From assembly GCF_000967915.1 (NCBI RefSeq), contig NC_022549.1, forward strand, positions 1,414,366-1,478,365: a DNA stretch of 64,000 bases. Direction: 5' to 3'. Position numbers and translations under genes: made by a program. Below are positions 51,345 to 60,367 of this stretch, piece after piece. Each line of letters opens with the position of its first letter. The first letter of the stretch is position 1. The notes under the pieces were generated by a model, which saw nothing but the letters and a program-made list of their open reading frames with translations, was not told where the DNA came from and made no database searches. This DNA comes from Paracholeplasma brassicae. Lineage in GTDB: Bacteria; Bacillota_I; Bacilli_A; Acholeplasmatales; UBA5453.

Positions 51345-51440
51345 TTACAGCGGACGCACAAGAAAACCGCCACCTTAGTGTTCGTACTAATCCGACATCC
51401 CATGATTAGTCACTTAACGCTTTCTTATTACTCTGTAAGC
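51345..51440 (-). ncRNA. tetrahydrofolate riboswitch
   Basis: Perfect closing stem CTTACAG (51434-51440) / CTGTAAG (51345-51351) around the conserved core AAAGCGTTAAGTG, ATGGGATGTCGG, CGAACACTAAGGTGG and GTCCGCTG of the THF (folT-leader) class. Located immediately upstream of folT, so folate should repress it. Confidence 0.93.
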
Positions 51441-51443
51441 TTA

Positions 51444-51472
51444 TTCTATCATATCCTATATAATTTGCCAAT
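51444..51472 (-). promoter_or_regulatory. folT promoter
   Basis: -35 TTGGCA (51467-51472), 17-bp spacer, -10 TAGAAT (51444-51449); the -35 lies in the last codons of ung. Confidence 0.7.
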
Positions 51473-52112
51473 CAATTGTACCAAGTCCAAGATTTTCTAA
51501 GACGTGGTTTGCTAGTTCAAAGACATGCGAACCAATAAATCCTCGATAAGCAGACAGTGGTGACGGATGTGGTGCATAGAATATATAATTTTTTGATTGG
51601 TCAATCATGTTTGCATATGTTTTCGCATGAGCACCAAATAACAAGTAAACCACGTGATGTTTTTTTTCATTGATAAGATGAATGATCTCGTTTGTAAACG
51701 TCTGCCAACCATAATCTTTATGCGACAGTGGTTGTCCTTCTTTTACCGTTAAAATTGTATTTAACAAGAGAACACCTTGTTTTGCCCATGACGTTAAATC
51801 CCCATTGGTACCCATTGAATAAATCGATGACGTTTCAATCTCTTTATAGATGTTTTTCAAACTTGGTGGTAATTTTTCGCCTTGATTCACACTAAAAGCC
51901 AGACCGTTGGCTTGATTCTTACCATGATATGGATCTTGTCCAATAATGACGACTTTGACTTGATCTAACTCACAGAGCTCAATCGCTTTATAGACGTCTT
52001 CTTCTTTTGGATATACATTACCGCTATTTCTATCCTCAAAAATGTTCTTTTCTAACGTTTTAAAGTAGGGCTTCTTTTTTTCTTCCATCAATAACGCTTT
52101 AAAACTATTCAT
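51456..52112 (-). CDS. ung: uracil-DNA glycosylase
   Basis: 218 aa. Catalytic VIIGQDPYHGKNQANGLAFSV loop, LLNTILTVKEGQPLSH, and the HPSPLSAYRG motif. Removes uracil from DNA, complementing the dUTPase. Overlaps the upstream GNAT gene by eight bases. Confidence 0.96.
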   Translation of the reverse strand: MNSFKALLMEEKKKPYFKTLEKNIFEDRNSGNVYPKEEDVYKAIELCELDQVKVVIIGQDPYHGKNQANGLAFSVNQGEKLPPSLKNIYKEIETSSIYSMGTNGDLTSWAKQGVLLLNTILTVKEGQPLSHKDYGWQTFTNEIIHLINEKKHHVVYLLFGAHAKTYANMIDQSKNYIFYAPHPSPLSAYRGFIGSHVFELANHVLENLGLGTIDWQII

Positions 52113-52575
52113 TCGTATACCTCATCACATAATCATCCATGACATAGTTATTTCCGATGTCAGTTACTACCTCTTCGATGATCACAAAGCCTTCTTTTTG
52201 GTAAAACTCAATGGCTTTTTGATTCTGTTTATTCACCGTTAAAACAATTGGTTTTTCAAGTGTTTTTAAATAATCGATGAACTTTTTACCGACACCTTTA
52301 CTTCTTTGTGCTTCATAGACGTAAAGCTTTGATAGAAACAAATCTTCTTCTCGATTTAGAATACTAGCAAAACCAGCGGTTTTTTCTTCTTTTAATAAAT
52401 AGTATTGATACCCCTGATTGATTTGTTCTTTAATGGATTTTACACTTAAGAACTTTTCAAGCATGTAGCTAATTTGATTTTCTTTTAAGATTGGTTGATA
52501 AGTCTCTTTCCAAATACTCGTCGCCATTTTTGAGATTCGTCTGATGTCTTCTTTTGTTTCGACTAATTTATACAT
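52105..52575 (-). CDS. GNAT family acetyltransferase
   Basis: 156 aa. VYEAQRSKGVGKKFIDYLK is the acetyl-CoA loop (Q/R-x-x-G-x-G), followed by VNKQNQKAIEFYQKEGF. Substrate unknown; resembles PA4866/RimI-like small acetyltransferases. Start ATG 52575 lies behind GGGAGG; a TTG at 52647 would run through the promoter. A likely promoter (GTGACA-17-TATAAT) precedes it. Confidence 0.88.
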   Translation of the reverse strand: MYKLVETKEDIRRISKMATSIWKETYQPILKENQISYMLEKFLSVKSIKEQINQGYQYYLLKEEKTAGFASILNREEDLFLSKLYVYEAQRSKGVGKKFIDYLKTLEKPIVLTVNKQNQKAIEFYQKEGFVIIEEVVTDIGNNYVMDDYVMRYTNE

Positions 52576-52711
52576 TAAAAAAACCTCCCTTTTATACTTA
52601 CACTTATTATAAACGAAGAGAACCGCGATGTCACTTAAAACAGTCAAAGAAAAGACCTACTTAAATAATATTGGTAAATTGTGTGAGTTTACATGCTAGA
52701 AAGTAAAAAAA

Positions 52712-52733
52712 ATGATTAGCCTGAGCTAATCAT
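52712..52733 (-). terminator. gap terminator
   Basis: ATGATTAGC-CTGA-GCTAATCAT followed by eight T on the minus strand. Confidence 0.9.
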
Positions 52734-52743
52734 CTTATTCTGT

Positions 52744-53754
52744 TTACTTAATTAAACCTGCAAAGAACTCAAGTGTTCTAACTAATTGTGCAGTATAAGT
52801 CATTTCATTGTCATACCATGACATTACTTTAACCATTTGCTTGTCGTTAGTTGTTAAGATTTGAGTTGTACCAGCATCAAATACTGAAGCGTGTGAGCCG
52901 ATAATGTCAGCTGATACGATCGGATCTTCTGTGTAGAATAATGTATCGTTAGAAGCTTTAGCGAATGCTTGGTTAACTTCTTCAACGGTTACGTTTTTCT
53001 TTAATTCCACAGTGAAGTCAACGATTGAACCAGTTAGTGTAGGTACACGTAACGCTGTTCCATCTAAATGACCATTTAAGTGTGGCAATACTTTACCTAC
53101 TGCTGCTGCTGCACCAGTTGATGAAGGAATGATTGAAGCTGCTGCTGCTCTACCACGACGTGATTGGTAGCCTTTTTTGTGTGGTTGGTCCATTAATGAT
53201 TGGTCATTAGTGTAAGCATGAACAGTTGTCATGAATCCTTTTTCAACACCGAATGCGTCATCTAATACTTTAACCATTGGTGCAAGGCAGTTTGTTGTAC
53301 ATGAAGCACCCGAGATGATTGCTTCTGAACCATCTAATGTGTTGTGGTTAACGTTAAATACGATTGTTTTGATGCCTTTTGAGCTTGAAGGAGCTGAAAG
53401 AACAACCTTCTTAGCACCTGCTTCTACGTGCTTAATTGCTTTGTCTTCTGTTAAGAATAAACCTGTACATTCTAAGACAACGTCAACACCTAATTGACCC
53501 CATGGTAATGCTGCTGGATCTTTTTCAGCGATGATTTGAACTTTCTTACCATCAACTACTAAAAAATTACCTTCAACTGATACTTCTCCTGGGAATCTAC
53601 CTTGTGCAGTGTCATACTTTAAAAGGTATGCAAGTTCATCTGCATTTGATAAGTCATTTAATGCCACAACGTCAAACGCTGGGTTGTTGTGCATTAAGCG
53701 GAATGCTAAACGGCCGATACGACCAAATCCATTAATTGCTACTTTGATAGCCAT
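52744..53754 (-). CDS. gap: glyceraldehyde-3-phosphate dehydrogenase
   Basis: 336 aa. NAD-binding INGFGRIGRLAFR, active-site SGASCTTNCLAPM, HAYTNDQ, and the WYDNEMTY C-terminal segment are all present. Central glycolytic enzyme. Monocistronic, with a -35/-10 pair about 60 bases upstream and a possible cre box further upstream. Confidence 0.98.
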   Translation of the reverse strand: MAIKVAINGFGRIGRLAFRLMHNNPAFDVVALNDLSNADELAYLLKYDTAQGRFPGEVSVEGNFLVVDGKKVQIIAEKDPAALPWGQLGVDVVLECTGLFLTEDKAIKHVEAGAKKVVLSAPSSSKGIKTIVFNVNHNTLDGSEAIISGASCTTNCLAPMVKVLDDAFGVEKGFMTTVHAYTNDQSLMDQPHKKGYQSRRGRAAAASIIPSSTGAAAAVGKVLPHLNGHLDGTALRVPTLTGSIVDFTVELKKNVTVEEVNQAFAKASNDTLFYTEDPIVSADIIGSHASVFDAGTTQILTTNDKQMVKVMSWYDNEMTYTAQLVRTLEFFAGLIK

Positions 53755-53856
53755 ATTAAAAAACCCTCCTTAGTTTTGGTTTTTGTTTCCATAGTTATTT
53801 TATCATTTATCGACAAAAATTCAAGTTAAATTGCTGCTATATATAGATATATATAA

Positions 53857-53871
53857 ATGTAAACGTTTTAA
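53857..53871 (-). promoter_or_regulatory. possible cre box upstream of gap
   Basis: ATTAAAACGTTTACA on the minus strand matches the CcpA site consensus WTGNAANCGNWNNCW with one mismatch. It lies about 100 bases upstream of the gap start. Confidence 0.35.
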
Positions 53872-54629
53872 TTACGAGCAATGAAAGTCTTATGAATGCG
53901 ATGGGCAAAGTCGTGTTTTTCATTTTTCAAAAATTTAACACAAACTTGACTTAATCGCACCTTGATGCTAGACACATTTTCAAGTGAAATAAAGCGTCTG
54001 TCAAACGAAAGATCAATGTGCTTTTCATCCGGTTTAATCACAAACTCATGCGCATCTGATAACACGACCGGATAAATCACCTTGTTGCCTGCCGTTTCAA
54101 AGGGGGCGATTAGGTTTAATTGTATCGCCTTTAGCTTATTGTCGAGAATTGCCCCACCAAGTGCTTTGTTATAAGCCGTTGAACCAGTCGGCGTTGAAAC
54201 ACAAATACCGTTGCCTCTGGTATGCATCAAATACGTGTGATCGATGTATACTTCTGCTTTTAACATACGACCAATCCCACTCATTGTAATTTCATTTAAC
54301 GCATAACCTTTGATGTCATTTACCTCATACTCAAGCAAGTAATAATTGACATACGACTTCTCTTCCTTTAACAACTTAAACATTTCATCCAGTTCATTTG
54401 GCAAAAACTCTGTGTAAAAACCTAGGTTTCCAGTGTGTATTGATACAATTAGAATTTGATTAATCATTGACTGATAACGCTCGATCACATCAAGGACTGT
54501 GCCATCACCACCAATAGAGAAAACAACCTCAGGGTTCTTTTCATCAAGTACACCCATAGCAAGTTCTTTTACACGTCTAGAAACGTCATTGCTAATTTCA
54601 TCTGTTTTACTAATAATCCAATAGCGCAT
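53868..54629 (-). CDS. nadK: NAD kinase
   Basis: 253 aa. GGDGTVLDVI phosphate loop, HTGNLGFYTEF, NEITMSG, and TPTGSTAYNKALGG motifs. Makes NADP from NAD. ATG 54629 follows GGGGTGG; the longer frame (to 54722) crosses the divergent promoter region and lacks an SD. Divergent from the CYTH gene. Confidence 0.95.
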   Translation of the reverse strand: MRYWIISKTDEISNDVSRRVKELAMGVLDEKNPEVVFSIGGDGTVLDVIERYQSMINQILIVSIHTGNLGFYTEFLPNELDEMFKLLKEEKSYVNYYLLEYEVNDIKGYALNEITMSGIGRMLKAEVYIDHTYLMHTRGNGICVSTPTGSTAYNKALGGAILDNKLKAIQLNLIAPFETAGNKVIYPVVLSDAHEFVIKPDEKHIDLSFDRRFISLENVSSIKVRLSQVCVKFLKNEKHDFAHRIHKTFIARN

Positions 54630-54712
54630 ACCATCCACCCCTACTTCTAAATATAACATAAATCTTGCTATTTGAGTCAAAATAATAGATAATATAGACG
54701 GGTGATGAAAAA

Positions 54713-55261
54713 ATGAATGCAAACATTGAAATTGAGTTCAAAACTCCGATTAGTGAAGAACAATACTTATCGCTTATTGAACAGTTTCAACTTGAAAACA
54801 ATATTTTCAAGCAAACAAATTATTATTTTGATACAGAGGACCTGTTTTTTAGAACAAATAAAATCGTCCTTAGAATCCGTAAAAAGGGAGATCATTTTTA
54901 CAAAGTCACTATGAAATCACACAGTGAACAAGGTGCCTATGAACAACACGTATTATTAGACGAAGAACAAGCCCTTGACATGATAAAAAATGGGTTTAAT
55001 GTGTGTGATTTTTTTGATTACGACAAAAAAGTTACGATCATCGGTCAATTAGATAATTATCGTGTATCAACCCCTTATAAAGAAGGCGAGCTCTTCTTTG
55101 ATAAGATTGAATACTATGGTAAAACAGATTACGAAATTGAGTATGAAGTTGATCAATTCGATATCGGACTCGAATGCTTTAAAGAGTTTTTAGATAGTTA
55201 TCAAATTACTCAAAAACAGCCGATTAGAAAATCAGAACGTATTTATCAAGAGAACAAATAA
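54713..55261 (+). CDS. CYTH-domain protein (YjbK-like triphosphatase family)
   Basis: 182 aa. N-terminal IEIEFK (ExExK signature, residues 5-10), RTNKIVLRIRKKG, YKVTMKSH, and later DKIEYYGKTDYEIEYEVD give the tunnel-fold acidic and basic residues of the CYTH family. Closest in type to Bacillus YjbK, a probable inorganic triphosphatase. It ends with a terminator. Confidence 0.88.
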   Translation: MNANIEIEFKTPISEEQYLSLIEQFQLENNIFKQTNYYFDTEDLFFRTNKIVLRIRKKGDHFYKVTMKSHSEQGAYEQHVLLDEEQALDMIKNGFNVCDFFDYDKKVTIIGQLDNYRVSTPYKEGELFFDKIEYYGKTDYEIEYEVDQFDIGLECFKEFLDSYQITQKQPIRKSERIYQENK

Positions 55262-55286
55262 TCAGTCTTTCGACTGGTTTTTTCTT
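55262..55286 (+). terminator. terminator of the CYTH gene
   Basis: CAGTC-TTTC-GACTG followed by GTTTTTTC. Confidence 0.85.
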
Positions 55287-55295
55287 TACAAACGT

Positions 55296-55322
55296 AAAAA
55301 AACACGATTTCTCGTGTTTTTT
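55296..55322. terminator. terminator shared with spx
   Basis: ACACGA-loop-TCGTGT with A and T runs on both sides, between the convergent CYTH and spx genes. Confidence 0.85.
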
Positions 55323-55327
55323 ATTAA

Positions 55328-55789
55328 CTATACTGTTTTTTGGTCGCTCTTAATCTCATCAAAATAGCGTTTAATTGCTGATTGATAGTCACAGGTTTCA
55401 CCTTGTGGACAGTCTGCGCACATAACGAGTTGTCTTAAGCGTCTTGGAATAAACACTCTAATTTCTTCGTCATTGTATCCGACTTGCATTTTATTATCAT
55501 CAACAATAATTGGTCTTTTTAGTACGCTTGGGTTATCAATAATAAAATCTCTTAATTGACTAACAGACATGGATTCAACATCTAAATCTTGTTCTTTGAA
55601 TATTTTTGATCGTGTTGAAATAATGTCTTCAAACCCGTTTTCGGCGTTTTTCAGCATCAATGTAATGTCATTTAATGTGATACGATTGCTGAATAAATTC
55701 TTTTCTTCGTATGGCAAATGATGCTCTTCTAACCACTTTTTCGCTTTTCGACAAGATGAACAACTTGGCGTTGTGTAAATCGTAATCAT
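55328..55789 (-). CDS. spx: Spx/ArsC-family redox regulator
   Basis: 153 aa. Thioredoxin-like ArsC fold starting MITIYTTPSCSSCRKAKKWL, with CxxC at Cys10/Cys13, then RSKIFKEQ and LKRPIIVDDNKMQVGYNDEEIRVFIPR as in Spx of Firmicutes. Spx binds RNA polymerase alpha and switches on thiol-stress genes. An additional Cys cluster (CADCPQGETC, about 122-131) is unlike Bacillus Spx. Confidence 0.87.
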   Translation of the reverse strand: MITIYTTPSCSSCRKAKKWLEEHHLPYEEKNLFSNRITLNDITLMLKNAENGFEDIISTRSKIFKEQDLDVESMSVSQLRDFIIDNPSVLKRPIIVDDNKMQVGYNDEEIRVFIPRRLRQLVMCADCPQGETCDYQSAIKRYFDEIKSDQKTV

Positions 55790-55959
55790 TGTCTTTCCCC
55801 CTTTTGGGCATAGGTATTATCCTATAGCACATTGTGTACAATCGATTTTGATTGCGTTTTAATTATACTACTATTTAAAAATAATATCAATAAAAGAAAG
55901 CGATTTCAATTGTATTCAATCGAATTATGTGTTTTCTAAGACATCCGAATCATTAAAAC

Positions 55960-55987
55960 TTGACAGAAAGTTATCATAAGTTATAAT
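55960..55987 (+). promoter_or_regulatory. pepF promoter
   Basis: -35 TTGACA (55960-55965), 16-bp spacer, -10 TATAAT (55982-55987). Confidence 0.8.
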
Positions 55988-56015
55988 ATTACTAATACTA
56001 GAAAGGAATGAACAT

Positions 56016-57779
56016 ATGAATACATGGGATTTATCAATATTTTATAACAATTTTGACGAATGGCAAAAAGACCTTGAGCTTTTCGAATCCAAAATTGAAG
56101 AATTTTCAAAATTTAAAGGTCATTTACACGAATTTGAATCGTTTAAGAACTATATTCTCCTTGAGGAGGAAATGATCCAAGTTTTATACAAAGTTTACCC
56201 TTACGCACACCTAGCGGCAGACTTAAACTTAAAAGATGGTGAAACTGGTTCAAAATACCAAGCCGTTTTACTTCGTTTATCGAAATTAAACCAAGCCACT
56301 TCTTTTTTCTCACCTGAAGTGATTTCCGTTGGTGAGAAAACCATCTTAGAATTTTGTACTAGAGACGAACGTTTGAAACCTTATACGTTTCCTATGCAAA
56401 AACTATTTAAACAACAAGCACACGTCCTAAGTGATGACAACGAACGTTTATTATCAAACTTTGGCCCACTATCGAGTGTACCTACCTCACTTTATAATGC
56501 GCTATCGATTGGTGATCGTAGCGATGAGACGGTCAAACTTTCGGATGGTTCAAGTGTTGTAATTAACACATCAAACTATCGTTCAATTTTACCAATACTA
56601 AAGAATGCTGATGACAGACGTCTCGTTTTTGAAGCCGCATTTAAACGTTACAAAGAGAATAAAAATGCGTTTGCCAACGTTTATAACCTCGTGTTACAAA
56701 ACATGGCAGCAACCTATAAATCAAGAGGCTATAAATCCGCCCTTGAATCCAGATTAGAAGGTAACAACATCCCTCTATCGGTCTTTCACAACCTAAAAGA
56801 CGTTGCTTATGAAAACACAGCACCCGTCAAACGCTACATTGAATTAAGAAAGAAACACTTAGGACTAGAGACTTATCATACCTATGATCGTTTCTTACAA
56901 TTGACAAATGCTGAAATCAAATACCCATACGAAGATGCCAAAGAAATGTTCTTTGAAGCAATTAAATCTTATGACCCTGAGTTTGTTAAAAATGAAATTG
57001 CCGCACTCGATGAAGGTTATGTCGATGTCAATCCGAAAGATGGCAAACGTACCGGGGCATATTCAAGTGGTTTTTATGGGTATCACCCATTCATCTTACT
57101 AAACCATGATGAAACCCTCGATAGTGTCTTCACACTTGCCCATGAAGCTGGCCACTCAGCGCACACCATCTTCTCAAATGAGGCTCAACCAATGGCAATC
57201 GCTGATTATACGATCTTTGTTGCAGAAATCGCATCGACATTTAACGAACGCGTCCTTGCTGATTATATCTTAAGTAAAGCAACCACAAAAGAAGAAAAAA
57301 TCGCAATCATTGAAAAAGAAATTGACGGTATCATGGCAACCTTCTATCGTCAAACCTTGTTCGCTACCTATGAGTTTTTAGCAAACGAGTTGGTCGAAAA
57401 AGGCATTCCGGTCAATGAACAGCAATTATCAAAAATCATGATTGACTTATACAAACATTATTACGACATTGATATCACAAAAGAAGACGGTAAACAATAC
57501 GTTTGGGCATACATCCCACACTTATTCCACACCCCATTCTACGTTTATCAATACTCAACAAGCTATGCCGCTTCACTAAAGATTTACAGTGATGTAAAAG
57601 CTGGTAAAAAAGACGCCATGGCAAACTACATTAAGATGTTAAAACTTGGTGGCTCTATGTACCCGGTTGATGAAGCAAAAGTTGGTGGTGCTGATTTAAC
57701 TAATAAAGATACTTTCTTAGCTGTCATCGATCGCTTTAATGGTTTGATTGACCAATTAGAAGAAATCTTAAATTCCTAA
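56016..57779 (+). CDS. pepF: oligoendopeptidase F
   Basis: 587-aa M3B zinc peptidase. HEAGH zinc site in LAHEAGHSAHT (about residue 374) with the downstream glutamate in FVAEIASTFNE; ISVPTSLYN- and FATYEFLANEL-like segments are typical. It degrades short peptides in the cytoplasm. SD AAAGGAATG precedes ATG 56016. Confidence 0.95.
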   Translation: MNTWDLSIFYNNFDEWQKDLELFESKIEEFSKFKGHLHEFESFKNYILLEEEMIQVLYKVYPYAHLAADLNLKDGETGSKYQAVLLRLSKLNQATSFFSPEVISVGEKTILEFCTRDERLKPYTFPMQKLFKQQAHVLSDDNERLLSNFGPLSSVPTSLYNALSIGDRSDETVKLSDGSSVVINTSNYRSILPILKNADDRRLVFEAAFKRYKENKNAFANVYNLVLQNMAATYKSRGYKSALESRLEGNNIPLSVFHNLKDVAYENTAPVKRYIELRKKHLGLETYHTYDRFLQLTNAEIKYPYEDAKEMFFEAIKSYDPEFVKNEIAALDEGYVDVNPKDGKRTGAYSSGFYGYHPFILLNHDETLDSVFTLAHEAGHSAHTIFSNEAQPMAIADYTIFVAEIASTFNERVLADYILSKATTKEEKIAIIEKEIDGIMATFYRQTLFATYEFLANELVEKGIPVNEQQLSKIMIDLYKHYYDIDITKEDGKQYVWAYIPHLFHTPFYVYQYSTSYAASLKIYSDVKAGKKDAMANYIKMLKLGGSMYPVDEAKVGGADLTNKDTFLAVIDRFNGLIDQLEEILNS

Positions 57780-57780
57780 T

Positions 57781-57809
57781 TTGACAAATTGATATCAATT
57801 CGTTAAAAT
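57781..57809 (+). promoter_or_regulatory. trpS promoter
   Basis: -35 TTGACA (57781-57786), 17-bp spacer, -10 TAAAAT (57804-57809). Confidence 0.82.
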
Positions 57810-57815
57810 ACAACT

Positions 57816-58012
57816 GTACGTTGAAGTAGAATAGTAAGTTAACCAATGTCTTAAAAAGCGAATTTGGGGTAGTGAAAGCCAAATAGTCTAAGTTAACCGA
57901 ATGGGCCTATGGAGTACAACAAAAAAGATAAAGGGCTAGTCACTAGACTAGAACTAAGGTGGCACCGCGAGATACTCGTCCTTAGATTAATTTCTAAGGA
58001 CGTTTTTTTATT
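57816..58012 (+). ncRNA. T-box leader of trpS (Trp specifier)
   Basis: Contains the T-box AAGGTGGCACCGCGA (57956-57970), a specifier TGG in GAATGGGCC (about 57900-57905) fitting tRNA-Trp, and a terminator CGTCCTTAG/CTAAGGACG with six T. Uncharged tRNA-Trp should prevent termination and raise trpS. It fills the gap 57780-58032. Confidence 0.92.
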
Positions 58013-58032
58013 TTTAAAAGGAGATTATACAC

Positions 58033-59028
58033 ATGAGACTCGTATCAGGCATTCAACCCTCTGGCCAATTAACACTTGGTAATTACCTAGGAGCAATTAA
58101 ACAATTTATCAACTTGCAAGACGAATTGAAGGACACCGAATTCTTCATTTTTATTGCTGATCTTCATTCAATTACTGTGCCTCAAGACAAAACAAAATTA
58201 AGACAAAACATCCGAAGTTTGGCTGCTATTTATTTGGCGTGTGGTCTTGATCCTAAGAAGGTTAATCTATTTGTCCAATCGGAAGTCATCGAACACAATC
58301 AGCTCGGTTATGTGATGGAAACAACGGCTTACGTTCCTGAGCTTGAACGAATGACACAATACAAAGATAAAAAACAAAAACAAACCGCTGGCATTCGTAC
58401 CGCATTACTCACTTATCCGGCATTAATGGCCGCAGACATTCTTCTATATGACGCAGACATTGTACCTGTGGGTGATGATCAAAAACAACACCTCGAATTA
58501 ACCAGAGATTTAGCCCTACGCTTTAACGCTCAACACGGCGATACATTTATCGTCCCAAACCCTTACATACCTAAGGTAGGCGGTAAGATTATGAGTCTTA
58601 CGGACCCAACAAAAAAGATGAGCAAAAGCGATGAAAATCCAAAGTCAGTCATCTACTTACTAGATGATTTAAACGCTGTAAAAAACAAGATTAAATCGGC
58701 AGTGACGGACTCAGATACGACCATCTGCTACGACCAAAAAAATAAACCCGGCATTTCAAATCTATTAACGATTTACTCATTAGTGACCGATGTACCAATC
58801 ATACAAATCGAAACCCTTTACGAGGGTAAAACTTACCAAGTATTTAAAGAAGATTTAGCGACTAAAGTCGTTGATTATTTAAGACCGATTCAAGAACGGT
58901 ATCAGGCACTTCTAAAATCAGAAGCACTTGATGACGTGCTAGACCAAGGCAGAGACAACGCTAGAAACATCGCTTATAAGAAAATTCAAAAAGTCTACAA
59001 ACGTTTAGGCTTAAATCGCCGTAAATAA
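58033..59028 (+). CDS. trpS: tryptophanyl-tRNA synthetase
   Basis: 331-aa class I synthetase. PSGQLTLGNYLGA (HIGH-like), ADLHSITV, DILLYDADIVPVGDDQKQH, and KMSKSDENP (KMSKS) are present. Controlled by the T-box directly upstream. Confidence 0.97.
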   Translation: MRLVSGIQPSGQLTLGNYLGAIKQFINLQDELKDTEFFIFIADLHSITVPQDKTKLRQNIRSLAAIYLACGLDPKKVNLFVQSEVIEHNQLGYVMETTAYVPELERMTQYKDKKQKQTAGIRTALLTYPALMAADILLYDADIVPVGDDQKQHLELTRDLALRFNAQHGDTFIVPNPYIPKVGGKIMSLTDPTKKMSKSDENPKSVIYLLDDLNAVKNKIKSAVTDSDTTICYDQKNKPGISNLLTIYSLVTDVPIIQIETLYEGKTYQVFKEDLATKVVDYLRPIQERYQALLKSEALDDVLDQGRDNARNIAYKKIQKVYKRLGLNRRK

Positions 59029-59034
59029 AGAAAA

Positions 59035-59067
59035 AACAGTTAGCTAACATTGGTTAGTCTAACTGTT
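59035..59067. terminator. terminator after trpS
   Basis: Long hairpin AACAGTTAG + CTAAC-ATTG-GTTAG + CTAACTGTT followed by five T; it also ends the convergent SRPBCC gene. Confidence 0.88.
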
Positions 59068-59075
59068 TTTACTAT

Positions 59076-59498
59076 TTACATGACATTTTCAATAAACGTT
59101 TTAAACGCATTCATGCTCGCAAGTGTGCCGTTTTCAAATTTTTCTTGATGAATGTTAGATGATTCATCGAGTTCAAAGAATACCGCCATTTGCCAAATGA
59201 TTTTGCCGTCTTTTTCAATAAAATGATTCACACAACGATTATATACGTTATCCATTTCATACGTTTCTACTAAATACTCTGGTAACTTGTTTTGATCAAT
59301 GGTTACTTTCATTTGCATCACCGATTCGTTGTTTTTATAGTTTAGAATACCGATAAACCCAGTTCTTCCAGGTCTACCTTTGATAACACTATAGCCACGA
59401 AACGTTGGTTGCCAATCTTGATAGGTTTCATAATCAAGCAAGAATCGTTTGACCTTATCGAGTGTGGTGTTTAACTGAATTTCCTTTTCATAGATCAT
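59076..59498 (-). CDS. SRPBCC / START-like domain protein
   Basis: 140 aa. MIYEKEIQLNTTLDKVKRFLLDYETYQDWQP is the start of a polyketide-cyclase/START-like (SRPBCC) fold with beta strands and a long C-terminal helix. It would bind a hydrophobic ligand; ligand unknown. Fourteen bases after the lipid-kinase gene, so likely co-transcribed. Confidence 0.75.
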   Translation of the reverse strand: MIYEKEIQLNTTLDKVKRFLLDYETYQDWQPTFRGYSVIKGRPGRTGFIGILNYKNNESVMQMKVTIDQNKLPEYLVETYEMDNVYNRCVNHFIEKDGKIIWQMAVFFELDESSNIHQEKFENGTLASMNAFKTFIENVM

Positions 59499-59511
59499 TT
59501 GTATTTCCTCC

Positions 59512-60354
59512 CTAATGTTTTCGCTTAATGGTGATTTCTCTTACCGGATAAAAGGATTCCCCATCCATCTGTAAGTATTCATCTTCCTTAAACGATAACT
59601 TAATTTCTTTTCCTTGATACATTTTGACGTAACGTTTAAAAATCACGTGCCACCCTAAATAAATGGTTGGAAAAATAATGAATAATAAAAACCTTGGAAT
59701 ACGTTCAATTACCATGAGTTCCACCAAATCATCTTCACGTTTGGATTTAGGCGAAAACCGCATCCCGCCACCAGCGTATTTTGAGTTAAGCACCACCGCT
59801 AACCAACATTTTTTAAAGCTTAATTGTTTGCCATCGATTTCTACTTCAATTGGTTTTGGTTTATGTGAAACAAAACTTGAGATTGCGTTACGAAAATAAT
59901 TAAAGGCGTTTTTCTTTTTCTTTGAATTATTAACGACGTGACATACCCGTGCATCCACACCCATGCCAGCACAGTTTAAGAACACGTGCTTTTTTTGATT
60001 AAAGGTTGCACTTGGCAAATCAAAGATATACGGATTGATTTTTACTAACTGCTCTTTTGTATTCAAACTTCGAATAAAATCATTGCCGGTACCCGCTTTT
60101 AAGACATAAATACCTTGTTTGATGTTGTAATCATAAATGCTGTTGGCTAAATGGTGAAGGGTACCATCACCACCAACGATAATGACTCGATCCTCACCGT
60201 CTAATTCGTTTAAAAACTGATTAATGTCTTGAATTTCAAATATCGAATGTACACTGTAACTACTTTGTTCTTTTTCTAGCGTTTCTTTCAAACGCAACAC
60301 TACATCATTACTTTTGCCATTTCTTGAGAGTGGGTTGTATAAAATGATGTCCAT
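59512..60354 (-). CDS. diacylglycerol/lipid kinase (YegS/BmrU/DagK family)
   Basis: 280 aa. GGDGTLHHLAN nucleotide loop, AGTGNDFIRSL, CAGMGVDARV, GGGMRFSPKSKREDD and DGE (in MDGESFYP) match soluble lipid kinases. It likely phosphorylates diacylglycerol or a similar lipid, feeding phosphatidate to CdsA. Confidence 0.9.
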   Translation of the reverse strand: MDIILYNPLSRNGKSNDVVLRLKETLEKEQSSYSVHSIFEIQDINQFLNELDGEDRVIIVGGDGTLHHLANSIYDYNIKQGIYVLKAGTGNDFIRSLNTKEQLVKINPYIFDLPSATFNQKKHVFLNCAGMGVDARVCHVVNNSKKKKNAFNYFRNAISSFVSHKPKPIEVEIDGKQLSFKKCWLAVVLNSKYAGGGMRFSPKSKREDDLVELMVIERIPRFLLFIIFPTIYLGWHVIFKRYVKMYQGKEIKLSFKEDEYLQMDGESFYPVREITIKRKH

Positions 60355-60367
60355 ATAGAAATGCCTC

